Shown here piece by piece: positions 19,159-29,452 of a stretch of DNA of 64,000 nucleotides (position 1 is the first letter of the stretch; the number at the start of each line of letters is the position of its first letter). Position numbers and translations under genes: made by a program. Source of the stretch: Sessilibacter corallicola (GTDB taxonomy: Bacteria; Pseudomonadota; Gammaproteobacteria; Pseudomonadales; Cellvibrionaceae). Location of the stretch: the NCBI RefSeq assembly GCF_021290925.1, contig NZ_JAJSLX010000002.1, positions 647,001-711,000 on the forward strand, given 5' to 3'. A model generated the notes under the pieces. It ran no database searches. It had not been told where the DNA came from and was given only the letters and a program-made list of their open reading frames with translations.

Positions 19159-19767
19159 TTATATTTGGGAAGCAATTTGATTTTCAGGCTCTTTTTTTTC
19201 AGCTTCAATTAACGCCCGCCATTTAAACCAGCCGACAATAACAATAACCACATAAGCTGCGAATAAAAACGCGGTGGAGGTTAAGCCTCGTTCTAGATAA
19301 ACGAACACTGAAATTCCGTCGATAACAATCCAATACAACCAGTTTTCCAGTACTTTTCTCGCTACCAGAATGGTTGTAAATACGCTCGCCCAAGTGGTGA
19401 ATGAATCAACGTAGGGCCAAGCTGCTTCGGTATTATTGTTGAGTAAAAAGCCACTGATGGCCGATACAGCAATAATACCGCTGATGGCTAAAGCGTGTTT
19501 TTGCCAAGGCCAAGAATGAATTTTTAGCGTTTCACCAGAATCTTTTTGCTTGCTCCATTGTAACCAACCGTAAACCGCCATCGCTAAGTAATAGACATTA
19601 AGCGCGGCGTCCATAAATAAATACACTTCCCAAAAGAGAATGATGTAAATAGACGTGCTGATAAATGCGCAAATCCAACCGATGCGTTTTTCGAATAAAA
19701 TCAATAGCAGATAAGAGACGGCCAGTAAGACCGCAAGATTCTCCCAGGTAAACAATGATTCAAGCAT
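19159..19767 (-). CDS. pnuT: PnuC/PnuT-type vitamin transporter (probably thiamine)
   Basis: A 202-residue inner-membrane protein with about seven membrane segments. It has the PnuC signature with YYLAMAVYGWLQW (about residues 58-70) and the C-terminal NWLYWIVIDGISVFVYL. PnuC takes nicotinamide riboside, and the PnuT subgroup takes thiamine. Here it lies third in a unit preceded by a TPP riboswitch, a TonB receptor and a thiamine-binding protein, so thiamine is the likely substrate. The gap to the preceding gene is 33 bp. Confidence 0.9.
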   Translation of the reverse strand: MLESLFTWENLAVLLAVSYLLLILFEKRIGWICAFISTSIYIILFWEVYLFMDAALNVYYLAMAVYGWLQWSKQKDSGETLKIHSWPWQKHALAISGIIAVSAISGFLLNNNTEAAWPYVDSFTTWASVFTTILVARKVLENWLYWIVIDGISVFVYLERGLTSTAFLFAAYVVIVIVGWFKWRALIEAEKKEPENQIASQI

Positions 19768-19800
19768 GGGAGAACTCTCCGTAATTTTTAATCGGTAAAA

Positions 19801-20052
19801 TTAAGACAATACTTCGGTATTGGGTAAGAATTTAGCAACGAATACGGCCTTGCCTTGAGTTTCATAACTCCATTTAAACAAGACTTTCAACGAATCCATC
19901 ACGTGATTGTATTCGCCCATAATAATGGTGGCGGTCGGAAAGGTTTTTACTTCCAGATTATCGATAGTGTTTACTTTTTCAATAAACGCTTTGATCGGAG
20001 GAATGTAATCGCCATTAAATGGATACATCGTCAACTCTACCGATAACATCAT
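19801..20052 (-). CDS. YkoF/MTH1187-like thiamine-binding protein
   Basis: An 83-residue ferredoxin-like-fold protein: MLSVELTMYPFNGDYIPPIK, then LEVKTFPTATIIMGEYNHVM, as in thiamine-binding YkoF-type proteins. The start is taken at the Met-Met pair (20052) since AGGAGAAG lies just before it; a longer open frame begins 10 residues upstream. Genes of this family occur in thiamine-regulated units. Here it lies between the TonB receptor and the PnuT transporter under the TPP riboswitch. Confidence 0.85.
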   Translation of the reverse strand: MMLSVELTMYPFNGDYIPPIKAFIEKVNTIDNLEVKTFPTATIIMGEYNHVMDSLKVLFKWSYETQGKAVFVAKFLPNTEVLS

Positions 20053-20114
20053 AATGTCTTCTCCTATCATTAATAAAAGCACGGATATTAACCTTATCCG
20101 TGCTTTTCGTTTTA

Positions 20115-22256
20115 TTAAAACTGATAACTGGCAGAAACACCCAGTACGCGTGGTTCACCCAATTGAGTGTAAAGCTCAACTTCGGAGAAAAAATCCCTCG
20201 GGTCATTACTGAACGTGCCGAAGCCACGAACTTCATAATCTACGTCGGTAATGTTACGGCCCCACACGGCGAATTCCCAATCAGCGGCAGCATATTCCAA
20301 ACGCATATTCAGCAGCTCGTATCCGTCGGCTTTAAATTCGTGATCGTTTGAGAAAAAGAAATCGTCTTTTCCTTGCACTTGCACATCTAAATTTAAATCG
20401 TTGGTGAGCTGAATGTTGGTGCCAACCGTAAACGTATAGTTGGGTGCTTGTGGCAAGTCGTGGCCGTCAAGATCAACACCAATATTTTGTTCAGGATTGG
20501 CATCAACGTGAGAGAAGCTGACGTAATCTTCAAATTCGCTTTCGAGTAAGCCGAGGCTTGAATACACGTTGATATTGTCGTTTAGTGCGAAATTAAGTTG
20601 CGCTTCTAATCCTAAGCTATTGCCAGCCGTTGCATTATCGACAAAATCACTGAAGGTACAGGGTTGATCCATCCCATCAGTGCAAACAACGTTGGTTGCT
20701 GAAAGCTGAACATCTTCGCGGTCTTGATAAAATACAGACACCTGGCTCTGTAAACGGCCGTTAAACCAAGAACCTTTGCTGCCGATTTCGTAATTTAACA
20801 ATTCTTCTGAATCGAATTCTCGTTGTTCAGGTTCTAGCGTGTTGTTTGGATTAAAGCCGCCGAATTTAAACCCGCGCGATACTAAACCGTAAATAAAGTG
20901 ATTGTCACTGACGTTGTATTCCAGTGCAATTTTGCCGCCCCAATCGGATTCATCGGCATCGAGAACCACGCCGTCGTTATCCGCATAATCGGCATCACGT
21001 TGTTCGATTCGAGCACCGGTAGTTAGCGTGAGCTTTTCATTTAAGGCAAAACTGATCTCACCGTAAACGGCAGTATTTTCGGTTTCGTATTCGGTTAAAA
21101 AGTCGTTATCTAAAAATGTGTAAACACGACGAAGATCCACTTGTTGATCGCGATAATAAACACCGGCCAACCACGTGACAGAACCTTCGTCAGATAACCA
21201 ACGTACATCTATCGCGGTATTTTCGTTATCGCGGATAAAGTTATCAAACGAAGAATACTCTAGCTGAAATCCCGTATTGGCTTCGTCGCAGGCTAAACCA
21301 TCGCAGAAGCCAACAAACGTCCAGTCTTCATCAAAGCCGTATTCGATGTTGGAATCCGCTCGGCTCACAGAACTGATTAACCGTTGGCCGTTGGCTAAAT
21401 GCCAAGTGCTGGTCAGTGATGTAGCAAAGGTTTCCTGGCGGTCGTGGCCAGGATCGTCGGTTTGGGTTTCTCGACCATTATCGAGCGAGAAAGAATCGTA
21501 GCCGTTATCGGCATCTGCATAGAAAAGAACCAGATCTAAATCCAGTTGCTCGTTGGGCTGCCAAGAGAACGTACCGCGAGCCACGGTTTCGTCGATATTT
21601 TGGGTATCTTCTCGATTTAAAAAAGTGTTGTCGATGTAACCGTCGCTTTCATTTTTTTGCAGCGCTACTCGTACGCCTAAATTGTCGCTGATTGGCAGGT
21701 TAACAACGCCTTCAATGTTGCGGGTGTCGTACTCAGCAAGGGTTGTTTTTACGTTACCACTGAACTCATCCGTGACCGATTGAGTTTTGACGTTAATTAA
21801 GCCCGCCAGCGCATTAGCGCCATACACTGTGCCCTGTGGGCCACGCAGAATTTCCACTTGATCGATATCGAGCGTGGTGACTGTGGTGCTGATACCGGTG
21901 AAATCGATACCGTCAACCAACACACCGACGGAGAAGTTAACAGGCTCAACAAATTCAGAGCGTTCACCGATGCCGCGAATTTGAATAAATCGACCGCGTG
22001 ATGCACCGCTGGCAAAATTGACATTGGGTGCATTGTGTAAAATTTGTTCTAAGTGGGTCGCATTTTGTTTTTCGATATCTGCTAACGTGTAGACGCTCAC
22101 GCTGGAGGCCTGTTTAAGCAGGTTGGTATCGCGCAGTTCTGCGGTAACCAAAATCTCTTCGATGGTGGGCGCTTTGTTTGCAAAAGCACCTGTCGATAGC
22201 GCACATAGCGTTGAAATGGCCAAACAAGTGGCGGATTTTTTAGTGAAAAGTTTCAT
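20115..22256 (-). CDS. TonB-dependent outer-membrane receptor, probably for thiamine
   Basis: A 713-residue receptor: signal peptide MKLFTKKSATCLAISTLCAL.. to GAFA, TonB box EEILVTAE, plug domain (LADIEKQNATHLEQILHNAP; VEILRGPQGTVYGANALAG), then a 22-strand beta barrel ending in SASYQF with the C-terminal Phe. ATG 22256 follows GGGAGGC; a longer frame begins six residues upstream. The TPP riboswitch 70 bp upstream suggests an OMR1-type role in importing thiamine, since thiamine shortage would turn the unit on. The substrate is inferred from context, as receptor sequences of this class do not show it. Confidence 0.92.
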   Translation of the reverse strand: MKLFTKKSATCLAISTLCALSTGAFANKAPTIEEILVTAELRDTNLLKQASSVSVYTLADIEKQNATHLEQILHNAPNVNFASGASRGRFIQIRGIGERSEFVEPVNFSVGVLVDGIDFTGISTTVTTLDIDQVEILRGPQGTVYGANALAGLINVKTQSVTDEFSGNVKTTLAEYDTRNIEGVVNLPISDNLGVRVALQKNESDGYIDNTFLNREDTQNIDETVARGTFSWQPNEQLDLDLVLFYADADNGYDSFSLDNGRETQTDDPGHDRQETFATSLTSTWHLANGQRLISSVSRADSNIEYGFDEDWTFVGFCDGLACDEANTGFQLEYSSFDNFIRDNENTAIDVRWLSDEGSVTWLAGVYYRDQQVDLRRVYTFLDNDFLTEYETENTAVYGEISFALNEKLTLTTGARIEQRDADYADNDGVVLDADESDWGGKIALEYNVSDNHFIYGLVSRGFKFGGFNPNNTLEPEQREFDSEELLNYEIGSKGSWFNGRLQSQVSVFYQDREDVQLSATNVVCTDGMDQPCTFSDFVDNATAGNSLGLEAQLNFALNDNINVYSSLGLLESEFEDYVSFSHVDANPEQNIGVDLDGHDLPQAPNYTFTVGTNIQLTNDLNLDVQVQGKDDFFFSNDHEFKADGYELLNMRLEYAAADWEFAVWGRNITDVDYEVRGFGTFSNDPRDFFSEVELYTQLGEPRVLGVSASYQF

Positions 22257-22326
22257 GGAGCCTCCCATTAACATGCTTCGTTTAGGAGACCCGGAATGCG
22301 GGTGCGAATCAGGCGGAAAATAAGAA

Positions 22327-22412
22327 GTTCCTATCCCTACGCCGGCATTAACCGGATCAGGTCATAAGGGTTTGCGACATGCATCTCAGGCAAAAACCAC
22401 CCCTTAGGATGG
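22327..22412 (-). promoter_or_regulatory. TPP riboswitch (THI element)
   Basis: Read on the minus strand it has the conserved series GGGGTGG, then GCCTGAGATG, ACCCTTATGACCTGATC, and GGTTAATGCCGGCGTAGGGA. These are the CUGAGA pyrimidine-sensor loop and the AACCUGAUC-type pyrophosphate helix. It lies 70 bp before the TonB receptor start and should lower expression of the thiamine-uptake genes when thiamine pyrophosphate is plentiful. Confidence 0.97.
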
Positions 22413-22774
22413 CGTCTATTCTAACGTTTGATCGGAAAAAGGAAAGCTGATTTAAGCCCTGTAAGCGTTGAGGATTTGGCTGAAATAGTCATTCGCGAGC
22501 CGCAAAAGTACTAATTCGCTCGCGACTAGGGTAGATTTACCGTTGTGCATAAAAATAGAGGGCGAGTTCAAATTTAATCTGAAACGCCTGAAAACAGAAT
22601 TTCTAAATTTTTAATAATTTCAACGCATTGATACTACTGAGTTTTGTGGTGTTTTAGTTTGCCGATGGAAACTCAAAACTGGGCTTCCTGACAAAAGTTT
22701 TCGAAAATATTCAAAAAAACGTAAATGTTGCAGATTTGCAACAAATCCGAACCCATGAAAAAGAGGTTGAGCGT
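22413..22774. other. Divergent intergenic region between thiamine operon and fadB
   Basis: No gene. A nested inverted repeat lies at about 22638-22681: AGTTTTG with CAAAACT outside and AGTTT with AAACT inside. It could be an operator for fadB or a hairpin in its leader. No match to the PsrA or FadR consensus was seen. Confidence 0.45.
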
Positions 22775-24922
22775 ATGTTTTCAAAATCAACTTTATCGCT
22801 GATTGAATTACCGAATCATTTTATTGAGTTGCGTTTTGATCGGAAAAATGAATCGGTTAATAAATTCGATCAGCGGTGTCTTACTGAGTTGAAAGAAGCG
22901 TGTCATGAATTAACACAAAATTCTGCGGTTAAAGGGTTGGTGGTCACCAGTGCAAAACCCACCTTTGTGGTTGGTGCGGATATTACAGAGTTCGGAGAAC
23001 TGTTTTCTCATCCTCCAGAAAAAATAGAGCAAGAATTTTTAACCATTAACCGAGAAGTGTTTAATGCCTTAGAAGATTTACCGTTCCCAACGGTTGCGGC
23101 AATCAATGGAATCGCGCTTGGCGGTGGTCTCGAAGTCGCGCTGGCGTGTGATTTTCGGGTGATGAGTGAATCGGCAAAAATCGGATTGCCCGAAACCAGC
23201 CTTGGTATTATTCCTGGATTTGGCGGCACGGTGCGTTTAGCGCGTGTGATTGGTCCTGAGTCGGCAATTTCTTGGATTACCACGGGTTTGCAAAATAATG
23301 CCTCGAAAGCATTGGCGATAGGTGCGGTAGATACAATTGCGTCGAACGATTTACTGAAACCGGCGATTGAATTTCTGGAAAATGCAAATTCGGGTGCGCT
23401 GGCTTGGCGTGATGTTAGAGCGAAAAAACAATCGCCCTATGATTTATCAGCCTCAGAACTTAACACGTTATTTGATAACGCAGCCAAGTTTGTTCAGACT
23501 AAGTTTTCCGGCCATTATCCCGCGCCTATGGCGGCGGTAAATTCCATGCGTAAATCCATTTTGTTGGACCGAACCGAAGCAATAAAAGTAGAAGCGCGCT
23601 ATTTTGCGCAAATGGCAAAAACGGAAACTTCCAAACAGTTGATTAATGTCTTCTTGGGCGATCAACAAGTTATGAAACACGCTAAAAATCTTGCCAAAAC
23701 AGAAACCAAAATTGAGCAAGCGGGCGTTATTGGTGCCGGTATTATGGGCGGTGGTATTGCGTACCAATCGGCTTATACTGGCACGCCCATCGTTATGAAA
23801 GACATTCAGCAAAACGGTATCGATTTAGGCATTAGCGAAGCTACCAAATTACTCGATGGGCTCGAAACCAAAGGCAAAATTACCGCCGATAAAAAACAGC
23901 ACGTTCTCGATAAAATTACGCGGACCTTAAATTACCAAGAAATTAACGCAGTTGATATTGTCGTTGAAGCCGTGGTTGAAAATCCAAAGGTAAAGCATGC
24001 AGTTCTACCCGAGGTAGAATCCCAAGTAAAAGAAACCGCAATTGTTGCGTCTAACACCTCGACTATTTCAATTGATTATTTGGCGCAACCGTTGGCTCGC
24101 CCTGAAAATTTTTTAGGCATGCACTTTTTTAATCCCGTTCATAAAATGCCATTGGTTGAAGTTATTCGCGGAACTCAAACCTCCGAATCGGCGGTGGCAA
24201 AGACGGTGGGTTATGCGTTAGCGATGAAAAAGAAACCTGTAGTTGTTAAAGACTGCCCAGGGTTTTTGGTGAATCGCGTGTTGTTCCCCTATTTAGGTGC
24301 GTTTATGCAAATGGTGCACGAGGGCGTTGATTTTATACAAATAGATAAAGCCATGGAGTCTTTTGGCTGGCCAATGGGACCTGCGTATTTATGCGATGTG
24401 ATTGGCATGGATACCACCGTGCACGCGGCCAATGTACTGGCCGATGGTTTTCCAGATCGTATGAAATATGACTTTACCACGGCAGCAGAGCGTCTTTTGA
24501 AAAATGAGTGCTTAGGGCAAAAAAATGGCCACGGTTTTTATCATTATGAAAAAGACGAACGTGGAAAAATCACCAAGCAACACAAGCAAGAAATTAAAAC
24601 CTTGTTATCTTCAATAACGGAATCCGAAAAAAACGTCGATGAAAAAACCATAGCCGAACGTTTGATGGTTGTCTTCTGTTTGGAAGCGGTGCGATGTTTG
24701 GAAGAAAATATTGTCGAGCGACCCGTTGATTTGGATATGGCAATGATTTACGGATTGGGTTTCCCGCAATTTCGAGGCGGCCCCATTCGTTACATTGAAA
24801 CCTTAGGTATTTCTGAGTTTGTTGCTTTGGCGGATAAATTCAGCGAGTTTGGTAATATGTACAAAGTAACCGATACACTGCGGGAAATGGCGAACGACGG
24901 CAGCAAACATTTTTACCAGTAG
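22775..24922 (+). CDS. fadB: Fatty-acid oxidation complex alpha subunit (hydratase/dehydrogenase)
   Basis: A 715-residue fusion: N-terminal enoyl-CoA hydratase/isomerase with the oxyanion-hole segments FVVGADITEFGELF and GIALGGGLEVALACDFR and catalytic Glu in LPETSLGIIPGFGG, then the NAD-binding 3-hydroxyacyl-CoA dehydrogenase part VIGAGIMGGGIAYQSA (near residue 320) with HFFNPVHKMPLVEVI. It resembles E. coli FadB along its length. The usual thiolase partner gene fadA is absent next to it. Start ATG 22775 (MFSKSTL) with GAGGTTGAG upstream is preferred over TTG 22736. Two thioesterase genes follow. Confidence 0.93.
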   Translation: MFSKSTLSLIELPNHFIELRFDRKNESVNKFDQRCLTELKEACHELTQNSAVKGLVVTSAKPTFVVGADITEFGELFSHPPEKIEQEFLTINREVFNALEDLPFPTVAAINGIALGGGLEVALACDFRVMSESAKIGLPETSLGIIPGFGGTVRLARVIGPESAISWITTGLQNNASKALAIGAVDTIASNDLLKPAIEFLENANSGALAWRDVRAKKQSPYDLSASELNTLFDNAAKFVQTKFSGHYPAPMAAVNSMRKSILLDRTEAIKVEARYFAQMAKTETSKQLINVFLGDQQVMKHAKNLAKTETKIEQAGVIGAGIMGGGIAYQSAYTGTPIVMKDIQQNGIDLGISEATKLLDGLETKGKITADKKQHVLDKITRTLNYQEINAVDIVVEAVVENPKVKHAVLPEVESQVKETAIVASNTSTISIDYLAQPLARPENFLGMHFFNPVHKMPLVEVIRGTQTSESAVAKTVGYALAMKKKPVVVKDCPGFLVNRVLFPYLGAFMQMVHEGVDFIQIDKAMESFGWPMGPAYLCDVIGMDTTVHAANVLADGFPDRMKYDFTTAAERLLKNECLGQKNGHGFYHYEKDERGKITKQHKQEIKTLLSSITESEKNVDEKTIAERLMVVFCLEAVRCLEENIVERPVDLDMAMIYGLGFPQFRGGPIRYIETLGISEFVALADKFSEFGNMYKVTDTLREMANDGSKHFYQ

Positions 24923-25092
24923 CGTATGAGCTAAACCCTGTTCACGTTGATTATTTTTAGTTCTTTTTGCAATGAACCTCAAAATTGGCGTGAACAGGCG
25001 AGCGCTAATACTTAAGCCCACTACGTATTTAGCGAGTAACAGTGGTATGCTTAAAATCTGTCGAGAATGTGTTTGAATGCAGTGGTGAAGAT

Positions 25093-25629
25093 ATGTCTGG
25101 CTCCGGTTTTAATTCTAAAATTGACTACGGTGATGAATCCGATCTCGTGCCCATGGCTGAGGTGCGCGAGCTCTGCTACAAAGTGTTGGGCGGGCTCGAA
25201 ATTCCTAATCACGTCAGCCAATTAAAAATGGAGTACGACCGAATCGATCGGGGCGATGTGGTCATGAAAATGCCATTTCAAGAATCCTTAATCGGCAATC
25301 CAATAAACGGCGTTATGCACGGCGGCGCAATTACCACTTTGTTGGATACCTGTTGCGGTGCCGCGGCGTTGAGTGTTTTAAAGGATCTTTCTTTCGCCCC
25401 CACGTTGGATTTGCGGGTTGATTATTTAAGTCGCGGTGATAACCAAAGTGAAATCTGGGCGCAGGCAGAAATTTATCGCCTGACAGACAGTATTATTTTT
25501 GCGCGCGGTATCGCTTATCAAAATCGAGAAAAACCTGTGGCACAAGTACACGCTAATTTTGCACGCTTGAGCCCAAAACACACGGCTGTTATGAAAGAAA
25601 GTATCTATGCTATTTTAGGGCGTGAGTAA
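25093..25629 (+). CDS. PaaI-type hotdog thioesterase
   Basis: A 178-residue single hotdog domain. The active-site stretch NPINGVMHGGAITTLLDTCC (about residues 74-93), with HGG and the following helix Asp, is the PaaI signature; it hydrolyses acyl-CoA, substrate unknown. ATG 25093 follows GTGAAG; a GTG 51 bases earlier extends the frame but has no clear ribosome-binding site. Together with the next gene it forms a hotdog pair after fadB. Confidence 0.9.
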   Translation: MSGSGFNSKIDYGDESDLVPMAEVRELCYKVLGGLEIPNHVSQLKMEYDRIDRGDVVMKMPFQESLIGNPINGVMHGGAITTLLDTCCGAAALSVLKDLSFAPTLDLRVDYLSRGDNQSEIWAQAEIYRLTDSIIFARGIAYQNREKPVAQVHANFARLSPKHTAVMKESIYAILGRE

Positions 25630-25674
25630 TCTTTTTTAGGACGTTAGTAATCTTTGGCAGAGGTTTCTACAATG

Positions 25675-25738
25675 TAAACGTAACAACAACTAATTATAAA
25701 CGTAACAACAGCTAATAAAAATATAACAACAACTACCT
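25675..25738 (+). repeat. Short direct repeats
   Basis: Three imperfect copies of AACGTAACAACAACTAAT about 22-25 bases apart, between two thioesterase genes. They may be a slipped tandem repeat with no function. No palindromes are present. Confidence 0.7.
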
Positions 25739-25784
25739 ACATTATTAAGCGTTAGGTTTTAGTTCAATAGACAGATTGGCCCTC

Positions 25785-26243
25785 ATGCAAGATTTTCCGC
25801 AAACTCTGCAAAAGCTCAAGCAAACAGGCAATGCCCAAGACCTGGTTGGTTTGATTCCGTACGCGCAAACACTGGGTGTGGAAATTCAAACCCAAGAAGA
25901 AAACCGGTTGCTGTTTGTATTACCTGCTAACCACGATGTAGTTGGCAATCCAACCCTGCCTGCCATTCACGGCGGTGCGCTTTCTGGCTTTATGGAAGTT
26001 TCTTCAGCGTTGTATTTGCTGTTTTGTTCGCAGCGATTAATTATCCCTCGCGTTGTTGATTTTTCGATTGATTTCTTGCGAGCCGGCAGGATCGTCGATA
26101 CGTTTGCGTCGTGTGAGGTCATGCGACAAGGTGCGCGGGTTGCGAATATTCAAATTACTGCTTGGCAAGATGACGCCTCCCAACCCATTGCAACTGCTCG
26201 GGCCAATTTCCTTACCGAACCATTGGAACTACCGTCGTCCTAA
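25785..26243 (+). CDS. PaaI-type hotdog thioesterase
   Basis: A 152-residue second hotdog protein with the signature NPTLPAIHGGALSGFMEVSS (about residues 52-71), which shares HGG with the preceding gene but is distinct in sequence. ATG 25785 is used; a TTG 9 bases earlier is also possible. No strong ribosome-binding site is visible. Likely acyl-CoA substrate; unknown pathway. Confidence 0.87.
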   Translation: MQDFPQTLQKLKQTGNAQDLVGLIPYAQTLGVEIQTQEENRLLFVLPANHDVVGNPTLPAIHGGALSGFMEVSSALYLLFCSQRLIIPRVVDFSIDFLRAGRIVDTFASCEVMRQGARVANIQITAWQDDASQPIATARANFLTEPLELPSS

Positions 26244-26431
26244 TCTCATGATTGCACGGCGAGCCTTGAACGGTTGAGTTGATTTATTTTTACACAAGGC
26301 TCGAATTAACAAATTTCCACTCCTTGAAATTCATTTAACAGCCCCCATTCTACCTGCCATACCATGGTGGAGTAGCCGCTCCGCCCAGAATTAGATTGAG
26401 CAAAGACAGATAATTTGAGGAGCTACTCTCG

Positions 26432-28342
26432 ATGACAGCTGCCCAGAAGGAAACCCGTGGTTTCCAGACAGAAGCCAAACAATTATTGCATTTGATGATT
26501 CATTCTCTGTATTCCAACAGAGAAATCTTTCTACGTGAATTGGTATCAAACGCCTCCGATGCTGCCGACAAATTGCGTTTTGCAGCGCTTAAAGATGACA
26601 GCCTGTTTGAGGGCGACAGTGAATTAAAAATTCGCGTTGAGTTTGATAAAGACGCGAAAACCGTGACCATTTCCGATAACGGTATCGGTATGTCCCGTGA
26701 CGAAGTGGTCGAGCATTTAGGCACCATCGCAAAGTCTGGTACGGCGGCGTTTTTACAGAACTTAACCGGTGACGAGAAAAAAGACTCGCACTTGATCGGT
26801 CAATTTGGTGTGGGTTTCTACTCCGCGTTTATTGTTGCTGACAAGGTTGAAGTATTTACACGTCGCGCTGGCGCTTCTGCTGAAGAAGGTGTGCATTGGG
26901 AGTGTGACGGCGAAGCGGAATACTCGGTAGAAACGGTCGCTAAAGCAGATCGTGGTACCAGCATTGTGCTTCACTTGAAAGACGATCAAACTGAATTCGC
27001 TGACGGCTGGCGTTTGCGTTCCATCGTGAAAAAATACTCTGATCATATCTCGATTCCGGTCGTGATGGAGAAAGAGCAGCCTATGCCAGAAGAGGGCGAC
27101 GACAGCGAACCACCAGCGCCAGAAGACGAAGTTATCAACACGGCAACCGCGCTTTGGACACGTTCACGCAGTGAAGTTACCGACGAAGAATACACCGAAT
27201 TCTACAAGCACATTTCCCACGACTTTGCCGAACCACTCAAGTGGAGCCACAACCGTGTTGAAGGTAAGCTAGATTACACCAGCCTTTTGTATCTTCCTTC
27301 TAAGGCGCCGTTTGATATGTACAACCGCGACGGTTCTCGTGGCGTGAAGTTGTACGTTCAACGTACCTTTATTATGGATGACGCAGAGCAGTTCTTGCCA
27401 ATGTACCTGCGTTTCGTAAAAGGTGTGGTCGATTCTGCCGATCTATCCCTAAACGTTTCCCGCGAAATTCTTCAAAAAGATCCTAACATTGACGCCATGC
27501 GTTCGGCCCTGACCAAGCGTGTATTGGATATGTTGGAAAAAATGGCTAAGAAGGAGCCAGAAGATTACGCGAAATTCTGGGCTGAATTCGGCCAAGTCTT
27601 AAAAGAAGGCCCGGCTGAAGACTTCTCTAACAAAGAAAAGATTGCCAAGTTGCTTCGCTTCGCGACGACTCAAACGGATTCAGACGCACAAGACCAATCA
27701 CTTGTTGATTACGTTGAGCGTATGAAAGAAGGCCAAGACAAGATTTATTACGTTGCCGCTGAGAACTTTAATACGGCTAAAAATAGCCCACACCTAGAAG
27801 TTTTCCGCAAAAAAGGCATCGAAGTTCTTATCCTGTCTGATCGTGTTGACGAGTGGTTGATGGGCAACATGATGGACTTCGACGGTAAGCAATTCCAAGA
27901 CGTAGCAAAAGGTGCGCTCGATCTTGGTGATTTGGATACCGAAGAAGAGAAGAAAGCTCAGGAAGAAAGCGAAAAAGAAATGGCGAGCTTAATTGAGCGA
28001 GCCAAAGAAGCGTTGAAAGACGACGTCGCTGACGTTCGTATCACTCATCGTTTGACTGATTCTCCTGCGTGTTTAGCTGTGGGCGAGCATGACATGGGTG
28101 CGCAGATGCGTCGCCTGATGGAGCAAGCCGGTCAGGCGTTGCCAGAATCTAAGCCTAATCTGGAATTAAACCCAGACCATCCTTTGGTTAAAAAGCTCGA
28201 TATGGAGCCAGATGAGGATCGCTTTGGCGAATTAATTAAGATTTTATTCGATCAAGCGAATCTCGCCGAAGGCGGAACCTTAGCTGATCCAGCAACTTAT
28301 GTTCAAAGGCTGAATAAACTGTTGTTGGAATTATCCAACTAA
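26432..28342 (+). CDS. htpG: Chaperone HtpG (Hsp90)
   Basis: A 636-residue Hsp90, the usual bacterial length. The N-terminal GHKL ATPase has [15 protein letters not shown] and [13 protein letters not shown] and the lid [17 protein letters not shown]; the middle domain has [13 protein letters not shown] and [20 protein letters not shown]; the C-terminal dimerisation domain ends [16 protein letters not shown] lies 12 bases before ATG 26432. Heat-shock regulation is expected but I found no clear sigma-32 promoter. It ends with a strong terminator and is transcribed alone. Confidence 0.98.
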   Translation: MTAAQKETRGFQTEAKQLLHLMIHSLYSNREIFLRELVSNASDAADKLRFAALKDDSLFEGDSELKIRVEFDKDAKTVTISDNGIGMSRDEVVEHLGTIAKSGTAAFLQNLTGDEKKDSHLIGQFGVGFYSAFIVADKVEVFTRRAGASAEEGVHWECDGEAEYSVETVAKADRGTSIVLHLKDDQTEFADGWRLRSIVKKYSDHISIPVVMEKEQPMPEEGDDSEPPAPEDEVINTATALWTRSRSEVTDEEYTEFYKHISHDFAEPLKWSHNRVEGKLDYTSLLYLPSKAPFDMYNRDGSRGVKLYVQRTFIMDDAEQFLPMYLRFVKGVVDSADLSLNVSREILQKDPNIDAMRSALTKRVLDMLEKMAKKEPEDYAKFWAEFGQVLKEGPAEDFSNKEKIAKLLRFATTQTDSDAQDQSLVDYVERMKEGQDKIYYVAAENFNTAKNSPHLEVFRKKGIEVLILSDRVDEWLMGNMMDFDGKQFQDVAKGALDLGDLDTEEEKKAQEESEKEMASLIERAKEALKDDVADVRITHRLTDSPACLAVGEHDMGAQMRRLMEQAGQALPESKPNLELNPDHPLVKKLDMEPDEDRFGELIKILFDQANLAEGGTLADPATYVQRLNKLLLELSN

Positions 28343-28344
28343 GC

Positions 28345-28375
28345 AAAAAAGCCAAGCATTTGCTTGGCTTTTTTA
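28345..28375 (+). terminator. Rho-independent terminator after htpG
   Basis: Stem GCCAAGCA / TGCTTGGC with a 2-base loop (28351-28368), preceded by A-run and followed by six T. It starts 3 bases after the htpG stop and lies upstream of gpsA. Confidence 0.95.
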
Positions 28376-28423
28376 TTGGCTTGTCCTATAAAAGTGGCTC
28401 AAAACAATAATTCAAGGATTACC

Positions 28424-29452
28424 ATGCCTGGTTCTAAAAAGATCGTGGTGCTTGGGGGAGGGAGTTTTGGTACGGCAATCGCAAACTTCACTGCGTCCAA
28501 CGGTCACGATGTTTACCAATGGATGCGCAATGAAGAACAAGCGCTCAATACGCAAAAAAGTCGAGAAAACGCTCGATACCTTCCGGGTTTTACTCTGAAC
28601 GAAAATTTACAGGTTACCTCCGACCTTGGCTTGGCCCTGACTGGCGCCGAGTTGGTTTTTGTCTCTATTCCCAGTAAATCATTTCGCTCGGTGGTTCAGC
28701 AAATCAAACCGCTGCTAGAGCCCAATGCTGGCGTTATCAGTACCGCGAAAGGTATTGAACCACAAGGCTTCACGCTTATGAGCCAGATTTTGGAAGAGGA
28801 ATTGAAAGGGCACCCGATTGCCGTGTTAAGCGGTCCGAACTTTGCCAAGGAAATTCTTCAAAATCAGCAAACAGGTACGGTGATTGCGAGTGAAAATGAC
28901 GCATTAGTAACTTCTGTACAAGAAGTGCTTAGCTCGCCGACTTTCCGGGTTTACGGAAATCACGACCGATACGGCGTTGAACTTGGCGGTGCGCTTAAAA
29001 ATATTTACGCCATTGTCTGCGGAATGGCTGAAGCGATGGGCACAGGTAAAAATACTCAGGCAATGCTATTGACCCGTAGTCTCGCGGAAATGAGCCGCTT
29101 TGCCGTTGAGCTGGGTGCGAATCCGCTGACATTCTTGGGGCTCTCTGGCGTTGGTGATTTAATCTTAACGTGCACATCTGACCTGAGTCGCAACTATCGT
29201 GTTGGATTTTCGATAGGCTTAGGCAAAGGGCTCGACCAAGCCATTGAAGAAATTGGTCAGGTTGCCGAAGGGGTTAATACCGTAAAACTCGTTAAGCAAA
29301 AAGCCGATGAACTGGCAGTGTATATGCCACTGGTTTCCGGTTTACACGCAGTGCTTTTCGAGGGGTTACCGGTTGCAGAAGTTGCCAAAAAGCTGATGCA
29401 GGGCGAGCAAAATCACGACGTGGAGTTCACGGTTAAACACTATGACCACTAA
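28424..29452 (+). CDS. gpsA: NAD(P)-dependent glycerol-3-phosphate dehydrogenase
   Basis: A 342-residue enzyme that reduces dihydroxyacetone phosphate to sn-glycerol-3-phosphate for phospholipid synthesis. Nucleotide-binding site [17 protein letters not shown] near the start; catalytic Lys segment [14 protein letters not shown] near residue 185; [14 protein letters not shown] near 255. ATG 28424 (MPGSKK), with AAGGATTACC upstream, is chosen over an extension into the htpG terminator. The stop overlaps the next gene by 11 bp. Confidence 0.95.
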   Translation: MPGSKKIVVLGGGSFGTAIANFTASNGHDVYQWMRNEEQALNTQKSRENARYLPGFTLNENLQVTSDLGLALTGAELVFVSIPSKSFRSVVQQIKPLLEPNAGVISTAKGIEPQGFTLMSQILEEELKGHPIAVLSGPNFAKEILQNQQTGTVIASENDALVTSVQEVLSSPTFRVYGNHDRYGVELGGALKNIYAIVCGMAEAMGTGKNTQAMLLTRSLAEMSRFAVELGANPLTFLGLSGVGDLILTCTSDLSRNYRVGFSIGLGKGLDQAIEEIGQVAEGVNTVKLVKQKADELAVYMPLVSGLHAVLFEGLPVAEVAKKLMQGEQNHDVEFTVKHYDH

